64,000 nucleotides of DNA from CAYPHJ01 sp964410485 (GCA_964410485.1 CAYPHJ010000001.1:56347-120346), one strand, 5' to 3'; numbered from the stretch's first letter, positions 43,475 to 52,481 are shown. Notes: generated by a model from the sequence alone, not told the origin. Numbers and translations: made by a program.

Positions 43475-44797
43475 TTAGGTGCTTTTCTTTTTTTCCTCCC
43501 AGAACCGCAAGCGTTTCTCTATCTCTTGTTCATATCCGGAATCCGCCGGCGAGTAGTACTTTCTGCCCTGGAGTTCTTGGGGCAAGTGCTCCTGCGTGAC
43601 GATCCGATTGGGAGCATTGTGAGCGTATTGATAGTCTTTGCCATAACCGAGTTTTTCCATCAAAGGCATGGCTGCATTGCGCAGATGCAAGGGAACCGGC
43701 AAGGCGCCGTGCGCGTCCACATCCTGCCCGGCCGCCAGCATGGCTTTGTAGGAAGCATTTGATTTCGGCGCCGTCGCCAAATACGTCGTGGCTTGCGCGA
43801 GGGGAATCCGGCCTTCGGGCAAGCCGACGAAGTGAACCGCGTCTTTTGCCGCCAGAGCGAGTTGAAGCGCTTGTGGATCGGCATTGCCGATGTCTTCGGA
43901 TGCAAAGATGATCATCCGTCTTGCGATGAACAGTGGATCTTCGCCGGCGTCGATCATCCGCATTAGCCAGTAAAGCGCCGCATCGGGGTCACTGCCCCGA
44001 AGGCTTTTGATGAATGCGGAGATGACATTGTAGTGTTCCTCGCCCGCCTTGTCGTAGAGAAGTGGCTTACGTTGTAGCGCTTCTTGAACGCACTCCACCG
44101 GGATGGCCTTAATATGCTTCTTCTTCGCGAGCAAGGCCGCGGTTTCCAAGGCATTCAAGGCCACGCGACAGTCGCCGTGAGACTGCTGAATCAGAAAGTC
44201 ACGGGCCTCCGGGGTGATCTGCAGACCCAATTCTCCCAAGCCGAGCGCCGAATCGTGCAAGGCCCGCTCAACAATGGTTCCAATTTCGATGCTGGAAAGC
44301 GGATCGAGCACGAGGACCTGACAGCGGGAGAGAAGCGGCGCAATCAGTTCAAATGACGGATTTTCTGTCGTGGCCCCGATCAAGGTGAGCGTGCCTCGCT
44401 CCACGTGGGGTAAGAAGTTGTCTTGCTGCGCTTTGTTGAAGTGGTGAATCTCATCAACGAATAGAACGGTCGATTTGCCCATTTTGTGCAACTGTTCCGC
44501 TTCCTGCACTATTCTCTTGAGGTCTTTGACCCCCGAAGTGATCGCCGAAAAGTGTACACAAGCTGCTTCGGCGGAGCGTGCAAGAATCAGCGCCAGGGTC
44601 GTTTTGCCCGTACCGGGAGGTCCCCAGAGAATGAGCGATCGCAATTCGCGCGATTCAATCATTTCACGAAGCAACTTACCTGCGCCCAGCAGATGGCTTT
44701 GACCGACAAAATCGTCTATGTTTGTGGGCCTCATTCTCGACGCCAGCGGACTGGCGTCACGAGAACGCTGAGCCGGATTCGGGGTAAATAAATCCAT
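43475..44797 (-). CDS. rarA: Replication-associated recombination protein A
   Basis: A 440 aa AAA+ ATPase that acts at stalled replication forks. Walker A GPPGTGKTTLALIL near residue 56, Walker B STVLFVDEIHHFNKAQQD near 115, sensor 1 IGATTENPSFEL and the C-terminal helical part with SLRGSDPDAALYWLMRMI are typical of RarA/MgsA. ATG 44797 (MDLFTPNPAQ) fits the family start; the open frame begins 21 codons before. It is a single gene. Confidence 0.95.
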   Translation of the reverse strand: MDLFTPNPAQRSRDASPLASRMRPTNIDDFVGQSHLLGAGKLLREMIESRELRSLILWGPPGTGKTTLALILARSAEAACVHFSAITSGVKDLKRIVQEAEQLHKMGKSTVLFVDEIHHFNKAQQDNFLPHVERGTLTLIGATTENPSFELIAPLLSRCQVLVLDPLSSIEIGTIVERALHDSALGLGELGLQITPEARDFLIQQSHGDCRVALNALETAALLAKKKHIKAIPVECVQEALQRKPLLYDKAGEEHYNVISAFIKSLRGSDPDAALYWLMRMIDAGEDPLFIARRMIIFASEDIGNADPQALQLALAAKDAVHFVGLPEGRIPLAQATTYLATAPKSNASYKAMLAAGQDVDAHGALPVPLHLRNAAMPLMEKLGYGKDYQYAHNAPNRIVTQEHLPQELQGRKYYSPADSGYEQEIEKRLRFWEEKKKST

Positions 44798-44907
44798 GTG
44801 CCTATCGTAACACAATTGAGAGCCATGCTGGCAAGCTTGAGCCGGCGGCTTTTGTTCCAAGGGACGTAATGCTATCGTAGCGGCGCGCAGCGGGAGGCTC
44901 TCCGGCC

Positions 44908-45273
44908 GTGGACGAAAACTCGAAATATCAGAACTCCAATTCCAACCAATCAGCGGTGAGAACTGTGCTTTTCCAGGATTCGGCTGTTTCAGGCAAGCTG
45001 AATTACAATTTGCCGGTCAAAATCGATAGCCGCTTCAGCGGCGAGGTCAAGGCCAGCGATCTTTTGGTCCTGGGTCCCAACGCGCAAGTGGATGCTCGTA
45101 TCTCGGCGCGGTACTTACAGTTGGAAGGAAAATTGGTCGGCAAGGTCCACGTGATTGGCTGCTTTGAAATCATGTCGGGCGGGTACTTTCAAGGGGAGGC
45201 CAAGGCGGGAGAGTTAAAGCTGCATCCAGGAGCCGTGTTCGTGGGCAAAGGCAACGTACTTGGAAGAGACTGA
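44908..45273 (+). CDS. Bactofilin (polymer-forming cytoskeletal protein)
   Basis: A 121 aa bactofilin. After an unstructured N-terminus (about 20 residues rich in Asn/Ser) the beta-solenoid begins: GKLNYNLPVKIDSRFSGEVK, then repeated rungs GPNAQVDARISARYLQLEGK and GKVHVIGCFEIMSGGYFQGE. Bactofilins polymerise without nucleotide and shape cells or place proteins at the envelope. The start is GTG, with GGGAGG about 10 bases upstream. It converges with the rplS operon. Confidence 0.92.
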   Translation: MDENSKYQNSNSNQSAVRTVLFQDSAVSGKLNYNLPVKIDSRFSGEVKASDLLVLGPNAQVDARISARYLQLEGKLVGKVHVIGCFEIMSGGYFQGEAKAGELKLHPGAVFVGKGNVLGRD

Positions 45274-45282
45274 TCTCGGCGC

Positions 45283-45636
45283 TCAACCGCCGCGCACTTC
45301 TTCGCTGGACAGTCGCGCTGCCTTACCCGATCTTTGCCGCAGGTAATAGAGCTTGGCCCTGCGCACCCTTCCACGGCCAATGATTTCGATTTTTTCTATG
45401 CGGGGAGAGTGAATCGGGAAGATACGTTCTACGCCGACTCCGTAGGAAACCTTTCTAACCGTGAAAGTCTCACGATTGCCCTTGCCTGAAATGGCGATGA
45501 CAACACCTTCGTAGATCTGCGTTCTTTCTTTTTCCCCTTCAACGACTTTGACGTGGACACGGACGGTTTCCCCCGGTCTGACGGCAGGGACATCCTTCTT
45601 GGAGTGTTGCGCTTCGAGTTGGTCGACTATGTTCAT
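45283..45636 (-). CDS. rplS: Ribosomal protein L19
   Basis: A 117 aa large-subunit protein at the interface with the small subunit. Landmarks: RPGETVRVHVKVVEGEKERT, FTVRKVSYGVGVERIFPIHS and KLYYLRQRSGKAAR. It is the last gene of the operon ffh-rpsP-khpA-rimM-trmD-rplS and starts 8 bases after trmD. Confidence 0.97.
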   Translation of the reverse strand: MNIVDQLEAQHSKKDVPAVRPGETVRVHVKVVEGEKERTQIYEGVVIAISGKGNRETFTVRKVSYGVGVERIFPIHSPRIEKIEIIGRGRVRRAKLYYLRQRSGKAARLSSEEVRGG

Positions 45637-45644
45637 GGCGACTC

Positions 45645-46934
45645 CTATGCGTAGTATTCGTTTGGCCCCAAAAGGCGATCCAGGATGATTGCGGCGGCGG
45701 ACCGCACGGACAGATGGTTATAGTCCGTTGATCCGTGAATGGGTTCAAGAACGTAATCGGAGGCTGCCAATACGTCTTGTGTCAATCCCCACCCCGTGCC
45801 CAGCAGTACCAGGAATGGTTGAGTCTTCTTTCTTAACATGTCTCTCAGCTCCGAGAAAGAGGTGCGTTTTTCGCCCGGTCTTGCCGAGGTCACGACAATC
45901 AACGGTTTCTCTCCGCATTCACGCTCGATATCGATCACAACCTCGTCAAGTGTATCTTTGATGCGAGCCAAACTCAGCGCCTCTTTGCGGGTCTGGTTAT
46001 ATTGACTGCCGTAACCTTCTTCCCAGTGTTGAATGATTTTTAGCGCCAGTCGCTGGAGCGTCTTGACCGGGGTGACTACATAGAAAGCGCGGATTCCGTA
46101 GGTTCTCCCTGAGCGGGCAATGTCGTGGATATCCATATTTGTCACGGCGGTCGTCACGATTATGCCATTCCTGTCATAGACTGGGTAATGAAGAAGCGCC
46201 AGGTAAAACGGTCCCTGCACCGCGAACAAGCGGCGCTTTTCCTCGAGCGAAACGACGGCTTTGGCCAGCAGGTCGGGTCTTCGCTCGCGCGTCAATTCGA
46301 TGCTCTTTTCCCGCCGCCATTGTCGTATGCGCTCGTGATCGCCGGATCGAAGCACATCCGGCACTTTCATGTCGCGAAAAATCTCCGGACGGGTGTACTG
46401 AGGGTATTCGAGCAGGCCATCGGAGAATGATTCATCGGCGGATGAATCCTCGTTGCCGAGAACTCCAGGGATCAGCCGGGACACGGCATCGATGATGACC
46501 ACCGCTGCAGGCTCGCCGCCGCTTAACGTGTAGTCCCCTATCGACAGCTCTTCATCAACGAACGCTTTCACCCTCTCATCCACGCCTTCGTACCGGCCGC
46601 AGATCAAAACGATCTCGCTCTCGCGCGCGAGCCGTTGTACTGCGCTTTGATTGAACACTTTTCCTTGCGGAGAGAGGAGGATGATCCGGGCCACGGCGTT
46701 CCGGCTGCGCACCTCCTCGATGCCCGCCACGACCGGTTCAGGCTTCAAGATCATTCCCTGGCCGCCGCCGTATGGGTAATCGTCCGCAACGTGGTGCCGA
46801 TCCCGGGCATAATCGCGCAGATCGATGAGACGAATGCTAACGAGTTCCTTTTCTTGCGCCCTCTTGAGAATACTGTGACTCAGCAGCGAGGCGAACATCT
46901 GAGGGAAGAGGGTAAGGACGGTAAACCTCAGCAT
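45645..46934 (-). CDS. trmD: Fused TrmD tRNA methyltransferase and second SPOUT domain
   Basis: A 429 aa fusion. Residues 1 to about 235 are TrmD, the tRNA guanine-37 N1-methyltransferase: DDYPYGGGQGMILKPEP, LICGRYEGVDERV and SIGDYTLSGGEPAAVVIIDA are intact. From about residue 243 a second domain follows (YLALLHYPVYDRNGIIVTTA, ARSGRTYGIRAFYVVTPV, LLGTGWGLTQDVLAASDYVL), matching the Methyltrn_RNA_4 group of SPOUT methyltransferases, usually a separate gene next to trmD. Ordinary TrmD is about 240 aa. Position 37 modification keeps the reading frame; the target of the second domain is unknown. Confidence 0.93.
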   Translation of the reverse strand: MLRFTVLTLFPQMFASLLSHSILKRAQEKELVSIRLIDLRDYARDRHHVADDYPYGGGQGMILKPEPVVAGIEEVRSRNAVARIILLSPQGKVFNQSAVQRLARESEIVLICGRYEGVDERVKAFVDEELSIGDYTLSGGEPAAVVIIDAVSRLIPGVLGNEDSSADESFSDGLLEYPQYTRPEIFRDMKVPDVLRSGDHERIRQWRREKSIELTRERRPDLLAKAVVSLEEKRRLFAVQGPFYLALLHYPVYDRNGIIVTTAVTNMDIHDIARSGRTYGIRAFYVVTPVKTLQRLALKIIQHWEEGYGSQYNQTRKEALSLARIKDTLDEVVIDIERECGEKPLIVVTSARPGEKRTSFSELRDMLRKKTQPFLVLLGTGWGLTQDVLAASDYVLEPIHGSTDYNHLSVRSAAAIILDRLLGPNEYYA

Positions 46935-46955
46935 CGTAACATCCAACAGAACGGA

Positions 46956-47471
46956 TCAGAGATCCAACAGCCCTTCGGGGGGGTTGATAATGATCCTGCC
47001 TGAAAACAGATCCACCTTCTCGACAATTTCTCTCACCGCCGGGATCAGGTACTCTTTCGCCGGTCCTTGAATAACGTACAAATCTCCGCCCGGCGTGGAC
47101 AGCATTCGAGTGACGAGACCGATGCGCTCTCCGTGCGTGTCGAAAACTTCGAGGCCGATGACTTGATAGTGGTAGTATTCTCCGGGCGGCAACTCCGGCA
47201 AGGCTTCTTCGGTCACCGAGAGGAGAAAGCCAACCCACTTTTCCGCTTCTGTAAGGCTGTCGACGCCGTGGAGCTTGACGAGAAAATGCCCGCCTCTATA
47301 GCGCTTGCTCGATTCTATTTCCTGAGACGAGCGACTACCGTCTTTTTCGAGAAACACCTGGCGTCCGGGAGATAAAGCAACGGACTCTGGATTATAGCAG
47401 CTGAGTTTCAGCCATCCGCCGATACCATGGGTGGTGACAATCTCACCAAGTGGCACGAAGCGTGGATACAC
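46956..47471 (-). CDS. rimM: Ribosome maturation factor RimM
   Basis: A 171 aa protein that helps to assemble the 30S head, with S19. The N-terminal barrel shows VPLGEIVTTHGIGGWLKL and the PRC-barrel part has GEYYHYQVIGLEVFDTHGE followed by REIVEKVDLFSGRIIINPPEGLL. Its end lies 21 bases before trmD. Normal length. Confidence 0.95.
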   Translation of the reverse strand: MYPRFVPLGEIVTTHGIGGWLKLSCYNPESVALSPGRQVFLEKDGSRSSQEIESSKRYRGGHFLVKLHGVDSLTEAEKWVGFLLSVTEEALPELPPGEYYHYQVIGLEVFDTHGERIGLVTRMLSTPGGDLYVIQGPAKEYLIPAVREIVEKVDLFSGRIIINPPEGLLDL

Positions 47472-47491
47472 CGGAATCAGCTGTCTCGGTC

Positions 47492-47728
47492 TTATTTCTC
47501 TTCGACGATTTCCAAAACTACTTTACGGTTGGTTCGCGACGCCGCGGCATTTAGAATGGTACGAATAGATTTCGCCGTTCTACCTTGTTTTCCAATAATC
47601 CGTCCCAAATCCTCTTTTGCTACTTTCAACTCCAGGACCGAAGCGGTGTCTCCTTCGGTCTCCTTGACCTCAACAGCATCCGGATTGTTCACCAAGGATT
47701 TAGCCAGGTACTGCACTAGTTCCTTCAT
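47492..47728 (-). CDS. khpA: KH-domain RNA-binding protein KhpA
   Basis: A 78 aa protein with a single KH domain: KEDLGRIIGKQGRTAKSIRT is the GxxG RNA-binding loop. With KhpB it binds small RNAs in many bacteria; the small conserved gene between rpsP and rimM is KhpA. ATG 47728 has AGGAGGT about 10 bases upstream; the GTG at 47740 has no space for a ribosome site. Confidence 0.95.
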   Translation of the reverse strand: MKELVQYLAKSLVNNPDAVEVKETEGDTASVLELKVAKEDLGRIIGKQGRTAKSIRTILNAAASRTNRKVVLEIVEEK

Positions 47729-47756
47729 GGAGGAGGTCACCTCCTGTGCGTGAAGT

Positions 47757-48002
47757 TTAGTTGGTCTTTTTGTGCTTCATGATCAACTCCGAAACCGTCT
47801 GCGTGGGTTGAGCTCCGTGTTTGATCCACTTGTCGATTTTCTCTTGGTCGAGCCTAATGCTGCCGCTGGCGGCATTGGGATCATACGTGCCGACTTGCTC
47901 GATGTACCGGCCGTCGCGCGGGGATCGTCGATCACTGACAACGACCCGATAGAATGGTTTCTTTTTAGCTCCGTGTCGACTCAGGCGAATGGTAACGCTC
48001 AT
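47757..48002 (-). CDS. rpsP: Ribosomal protein S16
   Basis: An 81 aa small-subunit assembly protein. MSVTIRLSRHGAKKKPFYRV and RSPRDGRYIEQVGTYDPNA are universal S16 features. It follows ffh by 20 bases in the core operon. Confidence 0.97.
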   Translation of the reverse strand: MSVTIRLSRHGAKKKPFYRVVVSDRRSPRDGRYIEQVGTYDPNAASGSIRLDQEKIDKWIKHGAQPTQTVSELIMKHKKTN

Positions 48003-48022
48003 GACGTTTTCTTTCTTCTCCT

Positions 48023-49360
48023 TTAGAAAGGGTTCGGCATACGACCCAGCAACGATCGCATTCCGAGTTTGCTTACTCTTTGCATCATCTTTTTCATCTC
48101 CATAAATTGCTTCATCAAGCGGTTAACGTCTGTCACGGTGGTGCCGCTTCCCTGAGCGATCCTGCGGCGTCGGCTACCGTTCAAGAGTGCGGGGTTGCGC
48201 CGTTCTTCCAGAGTCATGGAATTGATAATGGCCTCGACCCGTTTGATTTCATGCTCGGCCTGTTCCGCGTCCACTTGATTTGCGAGTTTCTTGCCGCCCG
48301 GAATTAATTCCAGCAGGCTATCCATCGAACCCATCTTTCTGATCTGTCGCAGCTGTAGTTGGAATTCCTCGAGCGTAAATTGCTGCTTCTGGAAAGCCTT
48401 TTGTAGCCGGGCCGCTTCTTTCTCTTCGACGGTTTGTTGCACCTTGTCGATCAGTGAAAGAACATCGCCCATGCCCAAAATGCGTGACGCTAGCCGATCG
48501 GGATAGAAGGGCTCCAGAGCCTCCAATTTCTCCCCAATGCCGGAAAAAAGGATCGGTTTCCCAACCATCCCGCGGATTGAAAGAGCGGCGCCGCCGCGTG
48601 CGTCCCCGTCGAGTTTCGTGAGAATAATCCCCGATAATCCCAACCGCCGATCGAATCCGATCGCCTGGTTAACTGCATCCTGGCCGGTCATGGCATCCGC
48701 CACAAACAGAATGTGATGGGGCTGGACAGCTTCCTTGATTGAGAACAGCTCCTGCATCAGCTCTTCATCGACGTGTAATCGGCCGGCCGTGTCCAGCAAC
48801 ACAACATCGTAAAATCGCTTCTTTGCTTCCTCGCAGGCTTGCCTGCAGATTTCGATTGGGGAGATCTCAGGGCTGGAGTCGTATACCGGCAGGTCGAGCT
48901 GTTTGCCAAGTATCTTAAGTTGATCGATGGCGGCCGGACGATAGATATCGGCGGGCACCATATACGGCTTTCGCTTTTTGTCTTTCTTTAAATGCCGCGC
49001 GAGCTTTGCGATAGTGGTGGTTTTTCCGGAACCCTGCAATCCAACCATCATGACGACCACCGGGGGGGCCGCTTTTAGGTCCAGTTCATGGTATACGCCG
49101 CCCAGCAGTGAGGTGATCTCGTCTCTGACAATTTTAATGAATTGTTGGTCGGGTGTGAGGCTCTGGAGCACGTCCTGGCCGAGAGCCTTGGTTTTTATCG
49201 TTTCGAGGAAGCTCTTAACGACATCGATATGAACATCCGCCTCAAGCAACGCGAGACGCACATCACGCAGTGCCTCATCGATGTTCTTTTCAGTGATTTT
49301 TCCCTGCCCTCGCAGCCGCTTGAAGGTCAGTTCCAGTTTATCGGTTAAGGATTCAAACAT
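48023..49360 (-). CDS. ffh: Signal recognition particle protein Ffh
   Basis: A 445 aa GTPase that targets nascent membrane proteins to FtsY. N domain to about residue 85; G1 is GLQGSGKTTTIAKLARHL, G3 DTAGRLHVDEELM, G4 TKLDGDARGGAAL; the M domain from about 300 has LRQIRKMGSMDSLLELIPG and RRRRIAQGSGTTVTDVNRLM for RNA and signal-peptide binding. It is the first gene of the operon. The C-terminus ends MRSLLGRMPNPF, a little shorter than in E. coli. Confidence 0.97.
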   Translation of the reverse strand: MFESLTDKLELTFKRLRGQGKITEKNIDEALRDVRLALLEADVHIDVVKSFLETIKTKALGQDVLQSLTPDQQFIKIVRDEITSLLGGVYHELDLKAAPPVVVMMVGLQGSGKTTTIAKLARHLKKDKKRKPYMVPADIYRPAAIDQLKILGKQLDLPVYDSSPEISPIEICRQACEEAKKRFYDVVLLDTAGRLHVDEELMQELFSIKEAVQPHHILFVADAMTGQDAVNQAIGFDRRLGLSGIILTKLDGDARGGAALSIRGMVGKPILFSGIGEKLEALEPFYPDRLASRILGMGDVLSLIDKVQQTVEEKEAARLQKAFQKQQFTLEEFQLQLRQIRKMGSMDSLLELIPGGKKLANQVDAEQAEHEIKRVEAIINSMTLEERRNPALLNGSRRRRIAQGSGTTVTDVNRLMKQFMEMKKMMQRVSKLGMRSLLGRMPNPF

Positions 49361-49440
49361 GTGGCTAAGCTATGATATTTTCAGGGAAATCACTCAAAGA
49401 AGAGTATTATGAAAAACACCGAGTGTCAAGCTAGGTAGAA

Positions 49441-49481
49441 TAAAAAAGAGCCCGTTATGCGCACTTTGGCATAACGGGCTC
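49441..49481 (-). terminator. Rho-independent terminator after groEL
   Basis: GAGCCCGTTATGC (49448-49460) and GCATAACGGGCTC (49469-49481) form a perfect 13-base stem with an 8-base loop. On the minus strand it is followed by TTTTTTATT, so it ends groESL transcription just downstream of groEL (stop at 49506) and shields ffh. Confidence 0.9.
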
Positions 49482-49505
49482 GGCCAGTTGAGCAGCTTGA
49501 GTTCC

Positions 49506-51155
49506 TTACATCATGCCGCCCATGCCCCCCATGCCTCCCATGCCGCCGCCGTGAGGCATTGGCGGCATGGCCGGTTTATCTTCAGGTTTTTCCGCCACCA
49601 TCGCCTCAGTTGTCAAAAGCATGCCGGCCACGGAGCCTGCGTTTTGAAGGGCGGTGCGGACGACCTTTGTAGGATCGATAATACCGGCCTTCATGAGGTC
49701 CTCATACTCCTCGGTCGCGGCATTGAAGCCGAAGGCTCCTTTGCCTTCCTTAACCCGTTGTAACGCTATGGAACCTTCGACGCCTGCATTCATGGCAATG
49801 CGGCGCAACGGCTCTTCGCACGCCCGCTTGATAATGCTGACCCCGGCCTTCTCTTCATCAGGAACTTTCACCTTATCCAAGGCTGCCGAAGCACGCAGCA
49901 AAGCCACACCACCGCCCGGTACGATTCCTTCCTCTACTGCCGCGCGGGTGGCGTGGAGCGCGTCTTCAACACGAGCCTTTTTCTCTTTCATCTCCACCTC
50001 TGTGGCGGCGCCGACATTGATCACAGCAACACCGCCAATTAGTTTGGCGAGACGCTCCTGTAGTTTCTCACGATCATAGTCTGAGGTGGTCTCTTCGATT
50101 TGAGCTCTAATTTGCTTGATGCGGCCTTCCAGGTCCGACTTCTTGCCGGCGCCGTCGACGATGGTCGTATTGTCCTTGTCCACGACGATCCGTTTCGCTC
50201 GCCCCAAGTCCTGGAGCGATATGTTTTCCAGTTTGATGCCCAGTTCCTCGGCTATCAACTTGCCACCGGTCAGGATGGCGATGTCCTCAAGCATTGCTTT
50301 GCGCCGATCGCCAAATCCGGGAGCCTTCACGGCAACGCATTGCAAAGTCCCGCGGATCTTGTTCACCACCAGTGTCGCCAAAGCCTCGCCTTCAATGTCT
50401 TCGGCGATAATAATAAAGGGCTTGCCCGATTTGGCGATCTGTTCCAATACGGGCAGCAATTCCTTCATATTGCTAATTTTCTTCTCGTGGATAAGGAAGT
50501 AGGCGTCCTGCAGCACGCACTCCATTCTCTCCGGGTCGGTGACAAAATATGGCGAGAGATAGCCGCGGTCGAACTGCATGCCCTCTACCACATCGAGCGT
50601 GGTTTCCAGACCTTTGGCTTCTTCAACAGTAATGACGCCTTCTTTGCCGACCTTGTTCATTGCTTCGGCGATGACATCGCCAATCGTCGGGTCATTATTC
50701 GCTGCGATCGTGCCGATTTGGGCGATCTCTTTTGGATCCTTGGTCGGCTTGGAGAGGTTTTTAAGCTCGTTCACCATGGCTTCAACGGCCTTGTCGATAC
50801 CGCGCTTCAGCGACATAGGGTCGTGTCCGGCGGCCACCAGCTTTACGCCCTCGGTGAAGATTTGGCGCGCCAGAACGGTGGCAGTCGTCGTACCGTCACC
50901 GGCGACGTCCGAGGTCTTGCTGGCGACCTCCTTTACCATCTGAGCTCCCATGTTTTCGAATTTGTCTTCCAGTTCTACTTCCTTTGCTACCGTGACCCCG
51001 TCTTTCGTAACGTTGGGAGCACCGAAAGACCTGTCCAATACGACGTTGCGTCCCTTCGGCCCCAACGTAACGGTTACAGCGTCCGCCAGGATATTGACGC
51101 CTTTCAGTATCGCGTCCCGCGCATCCCGACTAAACTTGACCATCTTGGCTGCCAT
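49506..51155 (-). CDS. groL: Chaperonin GroEL
   Basis: A 549 aa subunit of the ATP-driven folding chamber. Landmarks: TLGPKGRNVVLDRSFGAPNV near residue 30, VAGDGTTTATVLARQIF near 86, and the C-terminal GGM tail. Asp and nucleotide-binding residues of the equatorial domain are intact. AGGAGGTAACACA stands before the ATG. It follows groES by 29 bases. Confidence 0.98.
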   Translation of the reverse strand: MAAKMVKFSRDARDAILKGVNILADAVTVTLGPKGRNVVLDRSFGAPNVTKDGVTVAKEVELEDKFENMGAQMVKEVASKTSDVAGDGTTTATVLARQIFTEGVKLVAAGHDPMSLKRGIDKAVEAMVNELKNLSKPTKDPKEIAQIGTIAANNDPTIGDVIAEAMNKVGKEGVITVEEAKGLETTLDVVEGMQFDRGYLSPYFVTDPERMECVLQDAYFLIHEKKISNMKELLPVLEQIAKSGKPFIIIAEDIEGEALATLVVNKIRGTLQCVAVKAPGFGDRRKAMLEDIAILTGGKLIAEELGIKLENISLQDLGRAKRIVVDKDNTTIVDGAGKKSDLEGRIKQIRAQIEETTSDYDREKLQERLAKLIGGVAVINVGAATEVEMKEKKARVEDALHATRAAVEEGIVPGGGVALLRASAALDKVKVPDEEKAGVSIIKRACEEPLRRIAMNAGVEGSIALQRVKEGKGAFGFNAATEEYEDLMKAGIIDPTKVVRTALQNAGSVAGMLLTTEAMVAEKPEDKPAMPPMPHGGGMGGMGGMGGMM

Positions 51156-51184
51156 TGTGTTACCTCCTAAAAGTCTTTAATAAT

Positions 51185-51475
51185 TTATTTCTCGATCACC
51201 CCGAGGATATCGTCCTCGCGCATGATCAAGTGTTCTTCGCCGTCAATGTTGATCTCGGTACCGGAGTATTTTCCAAATAGCACACGGTCGTTCACTTTGA
51301 CATCAAGTGGAATGATCTTCCCGCCCTCATCCATCTTGCCTTTACCAACGGCAACGACCTTTCCTTCCTGCGGCTTCTCTTTTGCCGTATCAGGGATGAT
51401 GATGCCCCCCTTACTTTTTTCCTCTTCGTCGATTCGTTTGACAATCACCCGATCCTGCAAAGGCCTAATCTTCAC
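51185..51475 (-). CDS. groS: Co-chaperonin GroES
   Basis: A 96 aa lid of the GroEL chamber. Landmarks: LQDRVIVKRIDEEEKSKGGI (mobile loop), GKVVAVGKGKMDEGGKIIPL and VLFGKYSGTEINIDGEEHLI. The start codon is GTG with AAAGGAGGTAGC upstream. No CIRCE element (TTAGCACTC-N9-GAGTGCTAA) is visible before it, so HrcA control is unlikely; regulation may be by another heat-shock system. Confidence 0.97.
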   Translation of the reverse strand: MKIRPLQDRVIVKRIDEEEKSKGGIIIPDTAKEKPQEGKVVAVGKGKMDEGGKIIPLDVKVNDRVLFGKYSGTEINIDGEEHLIMREDDILGVIEK

Positions 51476-51558
51476 CTGCTACCTCCTTTCAATCATTGTG
51501 CCCAAGTATTTGATTTGGTTCGAAATTTTTGGTCTGGTGGTCACATTTAATAACGCGT

Positions 51559-51590
51559 GTCAAATGTAAGCATCAATTCCAGCTAGTCAA
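51559..51590 (-). promoter_or_regulatory. Possible groESL promoter
   Basis: On the minus strand TTGACT (51590-51585) is followed after 16 bases by TACATT (51568-51563), a fair -35/-10 pair; TTGACA (51564-51559) overlaps its right end as an alternative -35. This lies about 90 bases before the groES start. It is a reading by eye only. Confidence 0.3.
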
Positions 51591-51633
51591 GCGGTTTGCC
51601 TCGGAAGGCCAAAGTTTTCTCGGCGAGCGGCTC

Positions 51634-51909
51634 CTACTTCCGCCTTTTCCGCGCCTCTTCCTCATGATATTTGCGATAAAGGATATCCCATTCCCGGCTA
51701 CCGGGAGGCACATGTCGCGAGAGCGACGCAATCTTGTGCCGCACAATATCGTCGAACTCGTCTTCCCCTTCAAAAAAGTCGTGCAGCACTTGCTTGGTCT
51801 CCGCCAGTGCGCGCCCTTGATGGCGAAACTGTGCGAGATCGTTTTTCGATAAACCGTCCAGGATCAGGTGAGCCAGGTGAGAAATGCGATTTTCGGAAAG
51901 CCGGCTCAC
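51634..51909 (-). CDS. DUF507 family protein, second of a tandem pair
   Basis: A 91 aa helical protein: MSRLSENRISHLAHLILDGL, a central acidic helix DFFEGEDEFDDIVRHKIASL and PPGSREWDILYRKYHEEEAR. This is the usual DUF507 layout; the family occurs mainly in Deltaproteobacteria and some other deep lineages. Its start overlaps the stop of the upstream paralogue by 4 bases, so they are coupled. Function unknown. Confidence 0.85.
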   Translation of the reverse strand: MSRLSENRISHLAHLILDGLSKNDLAQFRHQGRALAETKQVLHDFFEGEDEFDDIVRHKIASLSRHVPPGSREWDILYRKYHEEEARKRRK

Positions 51910-52181
51910 AGGACAAACCCTTTCTTTGCGGCAAGTTTTTGCTTGGCAATCAGAAACATTTTGTACGGGTCCATGTTGCGCGCAGCCTGAGCATGCGACG
52001 ACAGCATCCTGCGCGCTTCTTCTTCAATGGCTTGCTCTTCGGCGAAATTTTGGCTAACAATTGTCACAATCTTGTTCTTGATCTCGTCCTCGCTGCTATT
52101 TGCCTGCAACAGTTCCGTTGTCCGGTAACGCTTCATAAGCTCGGTTGCCAGCCGGTCAAGTTCTTTCAATTTGATCTTCAT
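51906..52181 (-). CDS. DUF507 family protein, first of a tandem pair
   Basis: A 91 aa paralogue: KELDRLATELMKRYRTTELL, then SEDEIKNKIVTIVSQNFAEE and a basic end (LIAKQKLAAKKG). Both DUF507 proteins have the same length but little identity, so they may form a heterodimer. They precede groESL on the same strand, with a 158-base gap to the groES start. Confidence 0.85.
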   Translation of the reverse strand: MKIKLKELDRLATELMKRYRTTELLQANSSEDEIKNKIVTIVSQNFAEEQAIEEEARRMLSSHAQAARNMDPYKMFLIAKQKLAAKKGFVL

Positions 52182-52481
52182 CGGCAGTGTGAAAAACTTG
52201 TGGATAACCTGGGTAGAGCAGTGGCAAACTGCGGTAGAACCAGCTCATTTCTTATCTAGCTTGGCGCCGGAAGTCAAACTAAGGCCGGCGCGAATGAAAG
52301 GGCCGCCCGAATTAGGGTCACCTCAAAACAAATCCTTGTGCTGTCGAGACTTTTCTGAGAAAATGCATCCGGAAAAAGATGCCTCAGACTAAAGCTTCCC
52401 GCCCGCGTTGTTTCGTCTTTTGTCCACATCCTCCTTTGCCGCAGCTGCCGATGTGCTCGGTTCTTTCTGTGGAGAAGTCCA
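52182..52481. other. Divergent spacer, no gene seen
   Basis: The 300 bases between the divergent DUF507 and ldcA genes. One TGTGGATAA (52199-52207) equals a DnaA box, but there is just one. No repeat family of this window is present. Confidence 0.4.

Noticed and set aside
51476..51633. CIRCE element before groESL
   Set aside because: No TTAGCACTC...GAGTGCTAA pattern was found in the spacer on reading both strands.
52199..52207. A perfect DnaA box (TGTGGATAA)
   Set aside because: Only a single box; no cluster, no A+T-rich unwinding region and no dnaA or dnaN nearby. Not an origin.
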